The notes under the pieces were generated by a model, which was given only the letters and a program-made list of their open reading frames with translations, searched no databases and was not told where the DNA came from. A DNA stretch of 50,701 nt from a virus, in IMG/VR virus record IMGVR_UViG_3300048813_000140, positions 1 through 50,701 of that record; one strand, given 5' to 3'. The position numbers and the translations under genes were made by a program. Below are positions 18,548-28,000 of this stretch, piece by piece; within the stretch, counting starts at the first letter, position 1; every line of letters starts with the position of its first letter.

Positions 18548-21187
18548 TTAATCAGTATTGTTGGTCAATTTAAAGCTCAAAGGGAAAACCCCAGCCTGAT
18601 TAGCTAGTTGTATCTGTAAATTGATGGAAAGTGTGGGTCCATTTTGTATTAATTGCAATCCCGAAACACTTTGGAATCTTGGATCTTGCGTAACCTGTTG
18701 ATTTATCGAATTAAATAAATCCTGAGCCGACAAAGTGGCTATTGAGGTGCCGGGGCGCACGCCTACGCCAAACTCTGGGTGAAGCAAGACTGATCCTGCT
18801 ACCGTACCAAATTTTATCATGAGGGCTTGAATTAAGTTAGTCATTCCGTATGAATAGCGAAAGTCACCATAACTGTTGACCGCTATATCGCCGCTGCTGG
18901 TTAGCAATAAATCGACCATACTAAGACCTTCTAGAGGGTCAGCACTTGCCAGAGATGGAACGATTATATTGGGATTATTTGGGATATTGACATCGCTAGG
19001 TATAAAAATCTTTTGCTGAGAATTCACCGTACCAGGAAGATAGGCTTGAATATAGGCCTGATCTACAAGTAAAAAGTTGTTTAAATTCGGTAACCCATCA
19101 AAAGTGATGAGGTAACTGGTATTAGAAAGTCTTTGTATGCCAGTAATCAAGCGCGCTGATGGAATTTGCGTGGCGCTTTGTATTAATACCGCCTGCTGCA
19201 AATATAGCTGTGAGGCGTCCGCTACAACTACCTGTCTTCCGGTAGCGTTAGATAAAAAATGAACTTGAAATCCGTTTTCGTCTATATAGGGTTCACGCAG
19301 ATTATTGAGCGTAACTATCTCAATCCATCTTTGGGGGTCGCCCAAATATCTAGCTGCGATCCCTTCAACTGTCAATCCAAAAGGAACCGGCGCCACTATC
19401 ATACTGTTGGGGATATTAAATTGAATACCTGAGTTATTAGCTAGCCCAGCAACGTATTCCATATTGGTTTCAGTATCATTGTCGTCGATTTGCGTACTTG
19501 CCGTTAAAAGATCGTAAGACTGCATAGTGTCATAAAGACAATCAAGCAATTCATAATTATCTAGGGATATTGGTACTATGCGAGATATGGGTGCTGGAAA
19601 ATTATATACCTTACTATAGAATGCATCTCCCGTACCAAAGTTATTCGACAGTTGTAGGGCCAAGGTTTGTATGGTACTTCTGAATTGTTTCAAATCATTT
19701 ATTGTTAATGCATTTGCTGCGGCAATTGCCGCATTGACCGCATTTTGTTGAGCATTGTCTAGAGTCAAACTGTTGACCGGAAGTTGGTCTAGCAGTAAGA
19801 AGTTGGCGGCAGGATTAGAAAACATGTTCAACGCTGGATTTGCAGATTGACTTTGTGAAGCTGATGTGCCCAGCTGCCCATTATTTACAGCATTTACGCT
19901 TAATCCTTCATTGTTAGCAGTACTTTTATTTAAGGTATTCAAGGTTACTGCGGTATTCGTGTTGGTGGCAGCATCGCCGGTTAGACTTGACGTATTCATA
20001 GTAGAAAAGGTACTAGCCAGGCTACTTTTGTACGCACTTATGATTTGATTTGGTAGATCGGCAGCCGTTACGAAGGCGCCCGCTATTCCTTTTACTAATA
20101 AAGTTGTCTGTCTAAGAGCCTCAAGAGGTGCCTCAACATCGCTTCTTACTGCGCCAATCAAATTCAGAGCAGAGCTTACCGTTTGCCTAGCAGCAAATAG
20201 TGTGTTCATAATCCTTTGGAGAATTCCAGGACTAAGCGGCGTTATGTTTGGAGAGGTTACCTTAACTCTCTCGTTTAAATTTATCCTTCTCCATGCCTTT
20301 AGCTGCATGGAAAATTGTATTTCCATAGCCTTACTTACATCTTGTCTCCAGGTGTACTGCATAGGCGTAACAATGAATGATTGATTCTGTTTTGGTACGT
20401 CAAATACTAATCTCCAACCAGCGTTTTTGGGGTTCTTTTTAGCTTCGGCATACTGTTCTAAGAACTGCTGAAGAGTCGAAGCGCAATAATATCCAGTAGT
20501 TACTAGACCATCATTGATACTCTCAGGTCTAGGGGTTATAGGTGTGCTTGCGGGATGATTACCGGTAGCGGTATTTACGATTCCTTGCACGCTACTGGCC
20601 AAATTGCCAGCGGCTGCTATGGTTCCACCAAAAACAGATTGCAAAACTGAAGGAGGGGTCTGAGGAGGAGCCGGAACGTCAGCCCTATTTGGCCAAATAC
20701 CAAAGGTACCTGCCGCATTGATCATTTTGAATTTTACGCCGTTGTGTTCTTCTAAAATACCTCTTAGAGTTGCCGTGGTATTGATCGCGAACGTATCCTG
20801 TATGTTCAACTGTTGAGGAGTAATAGGTAGCTCAAAGATCCACTGAGATCCCCAGTTCGAAATGTTGATAGTTGACGAACTTGTACCCTTAGATACCTGG
20901 ATATTCAGGGTTGATGGTGCTGCGCCATTTACTATCGCATTGTTTTGAGTAACGTCGATCACTATGAATCTATATGGAAAAAACTGATCCCAGCGTGTAC
21001 CGTCTATGGCGTGTGATGGAAAAAATGGACTTGTAACATTGCTTACATTCCAGGGAGTTCCATAGACAGGAGTGGTCGAAACTACAGGTTTGCCCTCTAG
21101 AGTCGTGAATGTAGTGTGCCCATTGGCGTAAAAGCCATCATTATTAGGACCAAAAGTATCTGCTGATTGTGCTGGGCCGTTAGCCAT
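18548..21187 (-). CDS. Baseplate protein: LysM-like plus gp25-like domains
   Basis: Encodes 879 residues with a GAGGG signal upstream of the ATG. The N-terminal third is beta-rich with a phage baseplate look (WDQFFPYRF near 65-73). Around 596-630 is a LysM-like segment (PFGLTVEGIAARYLGDPQRW...NNL). The last ~115 residues (about 763-879) match the gpW/gp25 lysozyme-like baseplate wedge family (YGDFRYSYGMTNLIQALMIK, LLHPEFGVGVRPG). In many phages these are separate proteins, so this looks like a fusion that places the wedge initiator on a hub- or LysM-bearing partner. It precedes the giant baseplate-J gene, consistent with joint wedge assembly. Confidence 0.75.
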   Translation of the reverse strand: MANGPAQSADTFGPNNDGFYANGHTTFTTLEGKPVVSTTPVYGTPWNVSNVTSPFFPSHAIDGTRWDQFFPYRFIVIDVTQNNAIVNGAAPSTLNIQVSKGTSSSTINISNWGSQWIFELPITPQQLNIQDTFAINTTATLRGILEEHNGVKFKMINAAGTFGIWPNRADVPAPPQTPPSVLQSVFGGTIAAAGNLASSVQGIVNTATGNHPASTPITPRPESINDGLVTTGYYCASTLQQFLEQYAEAKKNPKNAGWRLVFDVPKQNQSFIVTPMQYTWRQDVSKAMEIQFSMQLKAWRRINLNERVKVTSPNITPLSPGILQRIMNTLFAARQTVSSALNLIGAVRSDVEAPLEALRQTTLLVKGIAGAFVTAADLPNQIISAYKSSLASTFSTMNTSSLTGDAATNTNTAVTLNTLNKSTANNEGLSVNAVNNGQLGTSASQSQSANPALNMFSNPAANFLLLDQLPVNSLTLDNAQQNAVNAAIAAANALTINDLKQFRSTIQTLALQLSNNFGTGDAFYSKVYNFPAPISRIVPISLDNYELLDCLYDTMQSYDLLTASTQIDDNDTETNMEYVAGLANNSGIQFNIPNSMIVAPVPFGLTVEGIAARYLGDPQRWIEIVTLNNLREPYIDENGFQVHFLSNATGRQVVVADASQLYLQQAVLIQSATQIPSARLITGIQRLSNTSYLITFDGLPNLNNFLLVDQAYIQAYLPGTVNSQQKIFIPSDVNIPNNPNIIVPSLASADPLEGLSMVDLLLTSSGDIAVNSYGDFRYSYGMTNLIQALMIKFGTVAGSVLLHPEFGVGVRPGTSIATLSAQDLFNSINQQVTQDPRFQSVSGLQLIQNGPTLSINLQIQLANQAGVFPLSFKLTNNTD

Positions 21188-21229
21188 TTAAAATATCCCT
21201 CGTAATAATAAGATTGTGGGTTAAAACTA

Positions 21230-21242
21230 TGTAAAATTTACA
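21230..21242. promoter_or_regulatory. 13-bp perfect palindrome, possible operator
   Basis: TGTAAAATTTACA is a perfect inverted repeat around a single central base, in the 56-base gap before the 879-residue baseplate gene. The identical 13-mer recurs at 48101-48113 in the right-end non-coding region. A protein-binding site is possible but unproven. Confidence 0.3.
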
Positions 21243-21243
21243 A

Positions 21244-21504
21244 TTAGTGAACCCTAAATGGGAATATTTTCAAGTACAGCAGGTTTTTGTGGGCATTCTT
21301 TTTCTCTAATTCGTCTCCATTCTCTTTTAGATCGTTTAAGTCGTCGACGATATCGTCAAAAAACGCTTCAGCCCTATCTCTAGAGAACACCATCTTTCCT
21401 TCGTACTCAAAGATCTCATGGCCTACTTGAATGTAATAGTTTCCCACTTCGGCCATGAATACGTCTTCTACTGAATGATTTCCATAAGGACTTTTGTCGG
21501 GCAT
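21244..21504 (-). CDS. Small acidic protein, unknown function
   Basis: Encodes 86 residues from the ATG at 21504, chosen because GGAGG lies six bases upstream; a longer frame reaches back to 21567 inside the membrane-protein gene. The start lies two bases after that gene's stop, so the pair is coupled. The product begins MPDKSPYGNHSVEDVF and contains an acidic helix (about 45-70, rich in D, E, N). No signal peptide, membrane segment or family is recognised. Its location inside the baseplate operon suggests a virion-assembly or membrane-protein partner role. Confidence 0.65.
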   Translation of the reverse strand: MPDKSPYGNHSVEDVFMAEVGNYYIQVGHEIFEYEGKMVFSRDRAEAFFDDIVDDLNDLKENGDELEKKNAHKNLLYLKIFPFRVH

Positions 21505-21506
21505 AG

Positions 21507-22049
21507 CTATCCTCCAATAAGCAGCTTGATAGCCGACAAAGATATGAAATCGAACAAAATATGGCATACCATGATCGTCCCAAATCCGTATTTCTTAGAT
21601 AATTTAAGTGTATACGGTATATAGAAACTTATGGCGCACGCAAGAAGTGGACCCTGATAGAGATGGCCAGACCCAAACGATAGCATCGTCAAGACAAGAA
21701 GAATCTTAGATAAGTACTTTTCCCATTTACTACTCGACATAAGGCTAAAAAGAGCCAAAGGAAGCGTGAAGCAGGCATCTTCCCAGTAAACGCCTAAGGT
21801 GGAGGCTACCGGTATCATGTCGACTATATCCTTGGTCGGCCCTATTCCACCCTGAGACATCGAAAACTTAAGCCATAACATTCTGAGTATGGTGATCGGA
21901 ATCATCCATACCAAGAATTTCAAGACGGCTTTCGTATCAACTCTCATCATATTTCCATATCCTGCTGCGCAGGCAAAGTAAATCATCCATATACCAAGAA
22001 GCCAGCATGGCAAGTATTGAGCAACAACATCTGATAAATTCATAAACAT
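21507..22049 (-). CDS. CPBP/CAAX-protease-like membrane protein
   Basis: Encodes 180 residues with about five or six hydrophobic segments. Three patches resemble the CPBP intramembrane metalloprotease motifs: WEDACF (E90-D91 in place of the usual EE), FGSGHLYQG (F125...H129, the FxxxH motif) and CHILFDF (H163...D167, the HxxxN/D-type motif). Known family members cleave prenylated or membrane substrates, or act in bacteriocin immunity. It sits two bases before the small acidic gene and follows a virion-type gene, within a baseplate operon, which is an odd location for such a protein. Catalytic activity is uncertain because the first motif is ED, not EE. Confidence 0.6.
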   Translation of the reverse strand: MFMNLSDVVAQYLPCWLLGIWMIYFACAAGYGNMMRVDTKAVLKFLVWMIPITILRMLWLKFSMSQGGIGPTKDIVDMIPVASTLGVYWEDACFTLPLALFSLMSSSKWEKYLSKILLVLTMLSFGSGHLYQGPLLACAISFYIPYTLKLSKKYGFGTIMVCHILFDFISLSAIKLLIGG

Positions 22050-22051
22050 CC

Positions 22052-22591
22052 TTATTCTGCGTTAAAGGGTAGCGGTACAGGAATAGGCGGTCCAGGAGGA
22101 GCCAGCACTAATCCAATAGTAATAAAAACAAAAGCATCAACGTAATCATGTAAAGCTTGCGCCATTGGCTGCGGAGCGTCTTGAGAGGCGACGATGGTGG
22201 CCAACTCTTCTGTCAATAGAGCTTCTGCCACTGCAAGAGTAGGTATAGTGGCCAGCGGAGATGGTAGGGTAACGGCGTCAACTATGGATGCCGTCCATAT
22301 AGGATTGGTTACGGTACCTGGGGTTATGATTCCGGTTTCCACTCCTGACGCTAAAGCATTAACGAAAAGAGGTATCCAACTATTGCTTGGCGTAGGAGGC
22401 ATTGCTAGAAATAAGGCGATAGCCGTAGCATTGTCATATGTAAATATACCAGGCGTTCCGCCACTGCCAGCCTGAACTTGATTCATAAAATCAGCTACAG
22501 CGTTTACGAAATTTGTAACACCCTGAACCGGATCTTCAGATGGTGGCAAATTTAAAAGTTTAGTTTTTAAATCATCTACGCTTATCAACAT
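22052..22591 (-). CDS. Virion-type protein, unknown function
   Basis: Encodes 179 residues, very poor in charged residues and rich in Ala, Pro, Thr and Val. It has a helical start (VDDLKTKLLNLPPSEDPVQG), an alanine-rich middle (about 105-150), and a proline-rich C-terminus (PPGPPIPVPLP). The gene starts one base after the spike gene's stop (22593) and ends two bases before the membrane-protein gene, so it is part of the baseplate operon. A similar arrangement of small alanine-rich proteins next to the spike is seen in some myoviruses, but no family is recognised. Confidence 0.6.
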   Translation of the reverse strand: MLISVDDLKTKLLNLPPSEDPVQGVTNFVNAVADFMNQVQAGSGGTPGIFTYDNATAIALFLAMPPTPSNSWIPLFVNALASGVETGIITPGTVTNPIWTASIVDAVTLPSPLATIPTLAVAEALLTEELATIVASQDAPQPMAQALHDYVDAFVFITIGLVLAPPGPPIPVPLPFNAE

Positions 22592-22592
22592 A

Positions 22593-23546
22593 CTATTCTG
22601 TGTTAACCTTCATAGATAATGTGGTAGGCGGCATTGGCTCAATTGGAGGTCCTGAAGGTCCCAAAACTGTGGTGTGTATGTGCGTATTGAAATAAGTCTG
22701 GAATGTAGTTCCCTTGATAACTGCGTCAGAAGCGCTTGCTCCCAAGTTTACGGTCTTACCGTCTACGGTAGCAGTATCGCTAGCGGTTACAGTTGCATCC
22801 TTACAGGTGGCATTTATGTTTGAATTTGCCGTAATCGTAGCATTGTCGCAGTTAACATTAAGATCGCCAGAAGAAGTCAGAGTTGCTACCCCATTCTTTG
22901 CCAAAGTAAAAGTGATCGTGCTATGCTGAACCTGAAAAGATCCATCAGTCGCTATGGAAACTACAGTATTTCCCTGACTTGAATCTGTCGGCGTCCCAGA
23001 GTTATCTGTGGCGCCCTTAAAAGTCAAGCTGGTACTGCCATCATTGAGTATCGTAATGTGTACGCCATTGTACTCTGCTTCCAAATGCGGAGTGGTGTCG
23101 GTCAACATCGTAGGTCGATCTGGATTGTCGAGAGCCCCAACAATTACTCCTGTATCTGAGAATCCATTCAAACACAAAAGCATAACCACAGATCCATCTT
23201 GTCCAGATAAATGTGGTACAGTGCCATCAGTAGTCATAGTTACTATGGGTCTCAGTGTCATTTCAAAATAATCAGCTATAGACCCAAGAGATTTGGCGGC
23301 GGTGCAGTTTTTATAAATACTGACGCCCGATCCCTTATTTTCATACTGTTCAAATACCAATACGTCGTACTCTACAAATAATTTGTTGATATTTAATGGA
23401 TCAGAAATTCCATAAGAAGCCGTTATGACGCCAATTTTAAGGGCAGTATTTTGGTAAGTTCTTTTGAAGCCTTCCATTTTTGCCGCATGATTTTGCGACA
23501 ACAGTCCAGATGGCAAAACCGTACCATTTCTTAAGAAATTACTCAT
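22593..23546 (-). CDS. Baseplate central spike protein (gpV/gp5-like)
   Basis: Encodes 317 residues. Residues 35-150 look like the OB-fold domain of phage spike proteins (ALKIGVITASYG, and GSVVMLLCLNGFSDTGVIVGAL). Residues 165-275 are a repetitive beta-helix-like region (TSSGDLNVNCDNATITANSN and similar), as in the trimeric needle of gpV or VgrG proteins. The C-terminus carries HIHTT followed by a proline/glycine-rich tail; HxH near the end often marks metal coordination at the spike tip. Its start overlaps the hub gene by four bases (ATGA). The role is membrane piercing on tail contraction. Confidence 0.75.
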   Translation of the reverse strand: MSNFLRNGTVLPSGLLSQNHAAKMEGFKRTYQNTALKIGVITASYGISDPLNINKLFVEYDVLVFEQYENKGSGVSIYKNCTAAKSLGSIADYFEMTLRPIVTMTTDGTVPHLSGQDGSVVMLLCLNGFSDTGVIVGALDNPDRPTMLTDTTPHLEAEYNGVHITILNDGSTSLTFKGATDNSGTPTDSSQGNTVVSIATDGSFQVQHSTITFTLAKNGVATLTSSGDLNVNCDNATITANSNINATCKDATVTASDTATVDGKTVNLGASASDAVIKGTTFQTYFNTHIHTTVLGPSGPPIEPMPPTTLSMKVNTE

Positions 23547-25510
23547 TTGTTTTGGCCTCTCTTATTCTTCTTTATCTTTTGGTTAGGCTGAGCAAACGGA
23601 GAATCGGGCTTTTTGACTTCTTTAGTCGTAGGAGCTACTCTATTATCTTTCGCTCTAGCTCTAATGTCTTGTTCTTCAGATACGCCAGGCAGAATCTGAG
23701 GACCATAATTATAATCGTCAAATCTATCGTTGTACCCTGTAGTGTCTTCCATTTCAGGGTATTCTATTCCAGTATTTGAAGTTGATACTGACACTCCATT
23801 ACTTAGTCTTACGGTCGTTCTGAATGTTTTTGCCCCATTACTTATAGCACACGAGTGCGTAACCTCTTCTATGTGGAAAACTATGCCGTCAAATTCTAAA
23901 TTGTCACCGACAGCAATTGGATCAACAATCCCAACACATTGTATGGTGCCGTTCATTTTTAGGTGTCCGCCCATCAAGGCGTCCCCAATTATCTGAGCCC
24001 ATCGCTTCCCTACCTTTGCGTCGCTCAATATTGTCAAATCTTCAAAGTTGGTAGTTATTACGTATGGTTTTAGTCCACTTCTCGTCACATCATTTATATC
24101 ATATACGAAATTCTTAGATGCTGTCTGGGTAGCAATAAATCCATCTGTTTTGCCAGCACCTCCACCTTGAGTAGATGGTTGCGCGTAAAATTGGACAAAA
24201 TTAACCCTTGCAGCTTCGTCTCTTCCTATGTCTGAAGCTAAAATTAGGGCTGTATCGATTTGCCATCTAGGAAGTGTGGAGAATTTAGTGACCTTCGCGT
24301 TTTCAGGAGTTGCGGCTGGAGACAGGGCGACCTGTCCAAAGAAATCCGTAGTAAACGGCATTTGCCTAAACACCACAGTAGGCATAACGCTGCCAGTAGG
24401 AGAAACCCTAAAACAGGTATATAGCTCATTCAATGGCGCATTCGTATACTGATTCAATATAGACCAGGCAGTGATCTGATTCCAATATTCCGGCTTAACC
24501 AGACACTTGCCACCGCACAGATCTGACATATAGGAAAATCTATTAATTGTACTTTTTATATTGGATGGGTTCATTCCCTGCTGTATGGGTATTTGCTGTC
24601 CATTAGACGTGGAGTACTGTTGTATTCCAAATAAATAGTTGTAGACATCTTTGGCCGATTTTGCGCTTGAGACACCCAAATAGATGCCTACTTGTTGCGG
24701 TATATAGAAATGCGTATTTGCTGTAACTGGAGATCCACTAACAGATGTTACGCCTTGGTCAGATATTCCTACGCCAATGAACGACTGAATCAGAAGTTTG
24801 ATAATGTCCTGAACTGCCGGATTTCTTTGGGGAGTCATTATAGCTTTGTAATCCGCATGTATATTGGTAGCAAACAGGAGAGAGTCTTTTGCTGACCCTT
24901 GATTGTCCCTATTTAGGTACGGATTGTAATAAATTACGTTATTGAATTCAGTAAAGGCATACCCATCAATTTTTATGAGAACTCTCTTTATTCCGCTTTC
25001 TGGGTCCACAGAGATAGACTTTCTTACGCTCTGTATTTTATACACGCCCTTAAAGCCATCATTCGCACCGTTTATCTGTGCGTTGACTCCAGTTCCAGAT
25101 CCGTTCGCGGCAGCTATGTTTGCGTGGGTATTCGACGATGCAATCTCGGCAATCCTTCTAGCATCTTTTTCCCAGTTTAACATATTTACGAACACAAAAT
25201 CGCCAGGAGCTATAGCGGTAGAATAATTGATGTCAGTTTCAACCAACACCGCACTCATCGACGGCGTTAAGGTGGCCTTATTGGAACTTGTACTGACCTG
25301 AATGCAATCATTTTCAACAACTAGTGGATCTCTAACCACGAGCAAATCAGAAGATACGCCATTATTAGCTATTGCTCTTAGGGTATCTCTAACGTTCCAC
25401 CTAACAAAGGTCAAGACCCAAGTTGGACTGGATTGATTTATAGCATTGCTTTCAGATACATTTGATCCTACAGGGCCTATATAGTGCGTAAAAGCTTGAG
25501 TCTTTGCCAT
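23543..25510 (-). CDS. Baseplate hub protein (gp27-like)
   Basis: Encodes 655 residues. The position immediately before the spike gene (ATGA overlap) and directly after the probable tape measure (TAATG overlap) is the classical place of the baseplate hub. The N-terminal ~180 residues include a beta-barrel-like start and GDFVFVNMLNWEKD (about 102-115), and the centre is rich in aromatic residues. The C-terminal 60 residues are lysine- and proline-rich and look disordered (EVKKPDSPFAQPNQKIKKN). The assignment comes mainly from gene order and length; motif evidence is weak. Confidence 0.6.
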   Translation of the reverse strand: MAKTQAFTHYIGPVGSNVSESNAINQSSPTWVLTFVRWNVRDTLRAIANNGVSSDLLVVRDPLVVENDCIQVSTSSNKATLTPSMSAVLVETDINYSTAIAPGDFVFVNMLNWEKDARRIAEIASSNTHANIAAANGSGTGVNAQINGANDGFKGVYKIQSVRKSISVDPESGIKRVLIKIDGYAFTEFNNVIYYNPYLNRDNQGSAKDSLLFATNIHADYKAIMTPQRNPAVQDIIKLLIQSFIGVGISDQGVTSVSGSPVTANTHFYIPQQVGIYLGVSSAKSAKDVYNYLFGIQQYSTSNGQQIPIQQGMNPSNIKSTINRFSYMSDLCGGKCLVKPEYWNQITAWSILNQYTNAPLNELYTCFRVSPTGSVMPTVVFRQMPFTTDFFGQVALSPAATPENAKVTKFSTLPRWQIDTALILASDIGRDEAARVNFVQFYAQPSTQGGGAGKTDGFIATQTASKNFVYDINDVTRSGLKPYVITTNFEDLTILSDAKVGKRWAQIIGDALMGGHLKMNGTIQCVGIVDPIAVGDNLEFDGIVFHIEEVTHSCAISNGAKTFRTTVRLSNGVSVSTSNTGIEYPEMEDTTGYNDRFDDYNYGPQILPGVSEEQDIRARAKDNRVAPTTKEVKKPDSPFAQPNQKIKKNKRGQNK

Positions 25511-27870
25511 TATTGTCCAGGTGTTCCGGTAGTAGGTTGTCCAAAGTTAACTAGCGAGTCAAGGATTGATCCTGGCTGCTGAGTATTCGAAAGAGTTCCC
25601 TTTGTTGTGCCGTCTAGTTTTGCAGCATTTCTTACGGCAGCTTCTCCTATGGTATCAAGTCCTGTTATGGCCTTATTTATGGCTGGCAATAAGTCATTAA
25701 AAGCACGTCTTGCATCTTCTTCGCCTACCGCCTGTTGACCGATAGCCTGATCGCCCGTTCTATCTCTGTTGTTCATTAAATCTTGCGCTTTTTCTTCAGC
25801 AGTCTTGTCGTCTGGCCTTCTAAGGAATTCTGGTATATCAAACTGCGTGCCTTCTCCTCTTACGGATTGTGCAACATATGCAGCCGCCTTAGACTGATCT
25901 ATGCCTTCTTTTTGTGTTGTGCTGTATAACATTTTTGCTTCGCCATATGTGGCTAAAATATCTTTACCCTCATCGGTTGTACCAAGCTGACCATTCCTAG
26001 CCTTCTCTGTAAACTCAGACATCGTAAGTCCATTTTTGGTCAAGTAATCAGCTATTCTACCGGTTGCACTTTTATATCTCTTGCCCAACTCTGGATTCAT
26101 AAATCGAGATGCTTCATTACCCTTATCAAGTGCTGCCTTTATTTTCTCTGGGGTATTTTTTGTCTTTTTTGCAAAATAAGCCATAAAAGCTGGATCATCA
26201 AGTTGATCAGGTCTTGCGGACATAAGTTCCGTAAGATCGGTAGGGTCTAAATTCTTTAACGTGGGATCTGTTTGTGCCATAGACATTCTGATGGTGCCTC
26301 TACGACCAGATACGTCTGATTCCCTTTTTTGATATTCTTCATATGCATTTCTGGCAGACTCTACGCCCTTATTGGTTCTCTCGCCCATAAATGAAGCAAG
26401 AAGATTTGCCATTCTGGCTTGACCTTCTGTATCGCCAGCCGCACCGCTGGAAATAATAGAGGCTGCAGCCTGTGTGAACCTGCGGTTTTCTTCAGCAAAG
26501 TCTGAATTATCTAAACCTGCCTTGAAAGATTCTTCCATAATACGTTTTGTAGTTCTCTCGACCGCCTCAGGAGATTGTATGGCACCGCTTAATTGACCCA
26601 AGATACCTGGGGAGTTGGTTAGGCCTCCTCTTTCCATCTGAAGTCCAAACTCTGATCTTTGACCCATCCTGGAAGATCCGCCAGCGCCCAATATACCGGC
26701 GCCCATCCCATGCATCTGATCTTCCATAAATCCAGCGCCATGGCCTCTTTTGACGAATCCCGTATTGCCGTATAGGTCGTCATCAGACATACCTAATCCT
26801 CTTTGTGTGCCCAGGTCTCTTCTGTAATTTCCACCATAACGATCCATCGCTTGTTGTAATTCTGGATGCTGTGCTTGCAATGCTGCATATCTGGCTCTCA
26901 TGCTCTCAGCCTGGCCTTCCTGTGCTTGAGCATTATATCCAGTCTGCATAGCTTCGCCTCCAGGTATAAGACCTCCAAGATGGCTGGCCTCTCCTAAACC
27001 GGCAAACAGAGCTTCTTTAAAACGTCCAGTACCCATTGCCGCAACGCCGAAGGTTCCTTTCTCAAGGACCCTTCTCCACTTCATTTCGTCAGATGCTTCA
27101 TCTTCTGCTTGTTGTCTTTGTGGTAAGAAAGCTTTATCGAATACTGATTGTCCGCTGTACCGTCTTTCTAAGTCTCTGCTGACGGTCTGGCTGATAGTTG
27201 ACCCTTGGGCCTGTTCGATGACTCTACTGCGAGACAGAGCAAAGTCTGCAGCATCAGTTGCGATCTTGGCTATTGCCAATGGCTTAAGTATAGGTATCAT
27301 ATTCATCAATGTACCTAAAGAGCCCATCATTCCGCCGCCACCAGGAGCGCCTTGGCCCATGGTGGGAGTTCCATTGGGAGGTGTCCATCCAGGAGGAGCA
27401 GTAGCTTTACCTAGTTGTTGGTTAGCATTCATCATCTGATTCATCATTTGACTTCGCTGACCATATTGCTCTTGCTGTCTGTTGATGGTCGACTTCATCT
27501 TTTGAATGTTCTCTAAATGCTTAGCTTCTTCTTGTGTACCCTTAGTCATCTTTTCTTGCAATTTTATCGAATGATCTAAAGCTTTATTGCGAGCTGCTAT
27601 TTCTTTTCCCAACTTTTCTTGCGCTCGAAATTCGCTAGCAAGAACCTGTTCCATATCTCTTTTAGTCTGATTTCCAGACTTTGCGAAGGCTTCCTGGGTA
27701 GTCTTTGATACGCCGGGGATTCCAGCGTCGGCTCCTCTTTGGGCAGTCTGTTTTGAGGCTAGTAAGTTGTTTACTTCAGATATCTTTCTCTTCATATGCT
27801 CGATTGACTGATTGAATTCAGTATTGTCAATCTTGTATGAAAGTGCAACCTTTTTACTAATCTCTGACAT
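25510..27870 (-). CDS. Probable tail tape-measure protein
   Basis: Encodes 786 residues. Residues 1-150 are long charged coiled coil (LGKEIAARNKALDHSIKLQEKM). A glycine/methionine-rich linker (about 150-185) leads to a hydrophobic stretch (MNMIPILKPLAIAKIATDAADFAL, about 188-211). The rest is alpha-helical with many Gln, Arg and Glu residues. Coiled coil plus internal hydrophobic helix, and position before the hub gene, fit a tape measure. If right, the tail would be fairly short (about 110-120 nm at 1.5 angstrom per residue). An internal core or chaperone protein is an alternative. Confidence 0.6.
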   Translation of the reverse strand: MSEISKKVALSYKIDNTEFNQSIEHMKRKISEVNNLLASKQTAQRGADAGIPGVSKTTQEAFAKSGNQTKRDMEQVLASEFRAQEKLGKEIAARNKALDHSIKLQEKMTKGTQEEAKHLENIQKMKSTINRQQEQYGQRSQMMNQMMNANQQLGKATAPPGWTPPNGTPTMGQGAPGGGGMMGSLGTLMNMIPILKPLAIAKIATDAADFALSRSRVIEQAQGSTISQTVSRDLERRYSGQSVFDKAFLPQRQQAEDEASDEMKWRRVLEKGTFGVAAMGTGRFKEALFAGLGEASHLGGLIPGGEAMQTGYNAQAQEGQAESMRARYAALQAQHPELQQAMDRYGGNYRRDLGTQRGLGMSDDDLYGNTGFVKRGHGAGFMEDQMHGMGAGILGAGGSSRMGQRSEFGLQMERGGLTNSPGILGQLSGAIQSPEAVERTTKRIMEESFKAGLDNSDFAEENRRFTQAAASIISSGAAGDTEGQARMANLLASFMGERTNKGVESARNAYEEYQKRESDVSGRRGTIRMSMAQTDPTLKNLDPTDLTELMSARPDQLDDPAFMAYFAKKTKNTPEKIKAALDKGNEASRFMNPELGKRYKSATGRIADYLTKNGLTMSEFTEKARNGQLGTTDEGKDILATYGEAKMLYSTTQKEGIDQSKAAAYVAQSVRGEGTQFDIPEFLRRPDDKTAEEKAQDLMNNRDRTGDQAIGQQAVGEEDARRAFNDLLPAINKAITGLDTIGEAAVRNAAKLDGTTKGTLSNTQQPGSILDSLVNFGQPTTGTPGQ

Positions 27871-27940
27871 TTATCAACTACTTACGGCCTTTTGGCCAGG
27901 AACGTGTTAGTTATGCTTACAAGTTAAAGATTCCAATTAT

Positions 27941-27950
27941 GTTATATCAC
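27941..27950 (-). promoter_or_regulatory. Extended -10 promoter for the tail operon
   Basis: Minus strand reads GTGATATAAC, a TGn-extended -10 about 70 bases before the tape-measure start. There is no good -35 17 bases upstream. It overlaps the start of the divergent rightward promoter at 27951-27979. Confidence 0.5.
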
Positions 27951-27979
27951 TTGATCTACCAGGAGCTATATGGTATTAT
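27951..27979 (+). promoter_or_regulatory. Sigma70-type promoter for the dUTPase cassette
   Basis: TTGATC (27951-27956), 17 bases, TATTAT (27974-27979). Transcription would begin near 27986, just before GGAGG (27990-27994) of the first gene. It points to the three-gene rightward cassette. Confidence 0.65.
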
Positions 27980-28000
27980 AGAGGTTGTGGAGGTCAGAAA

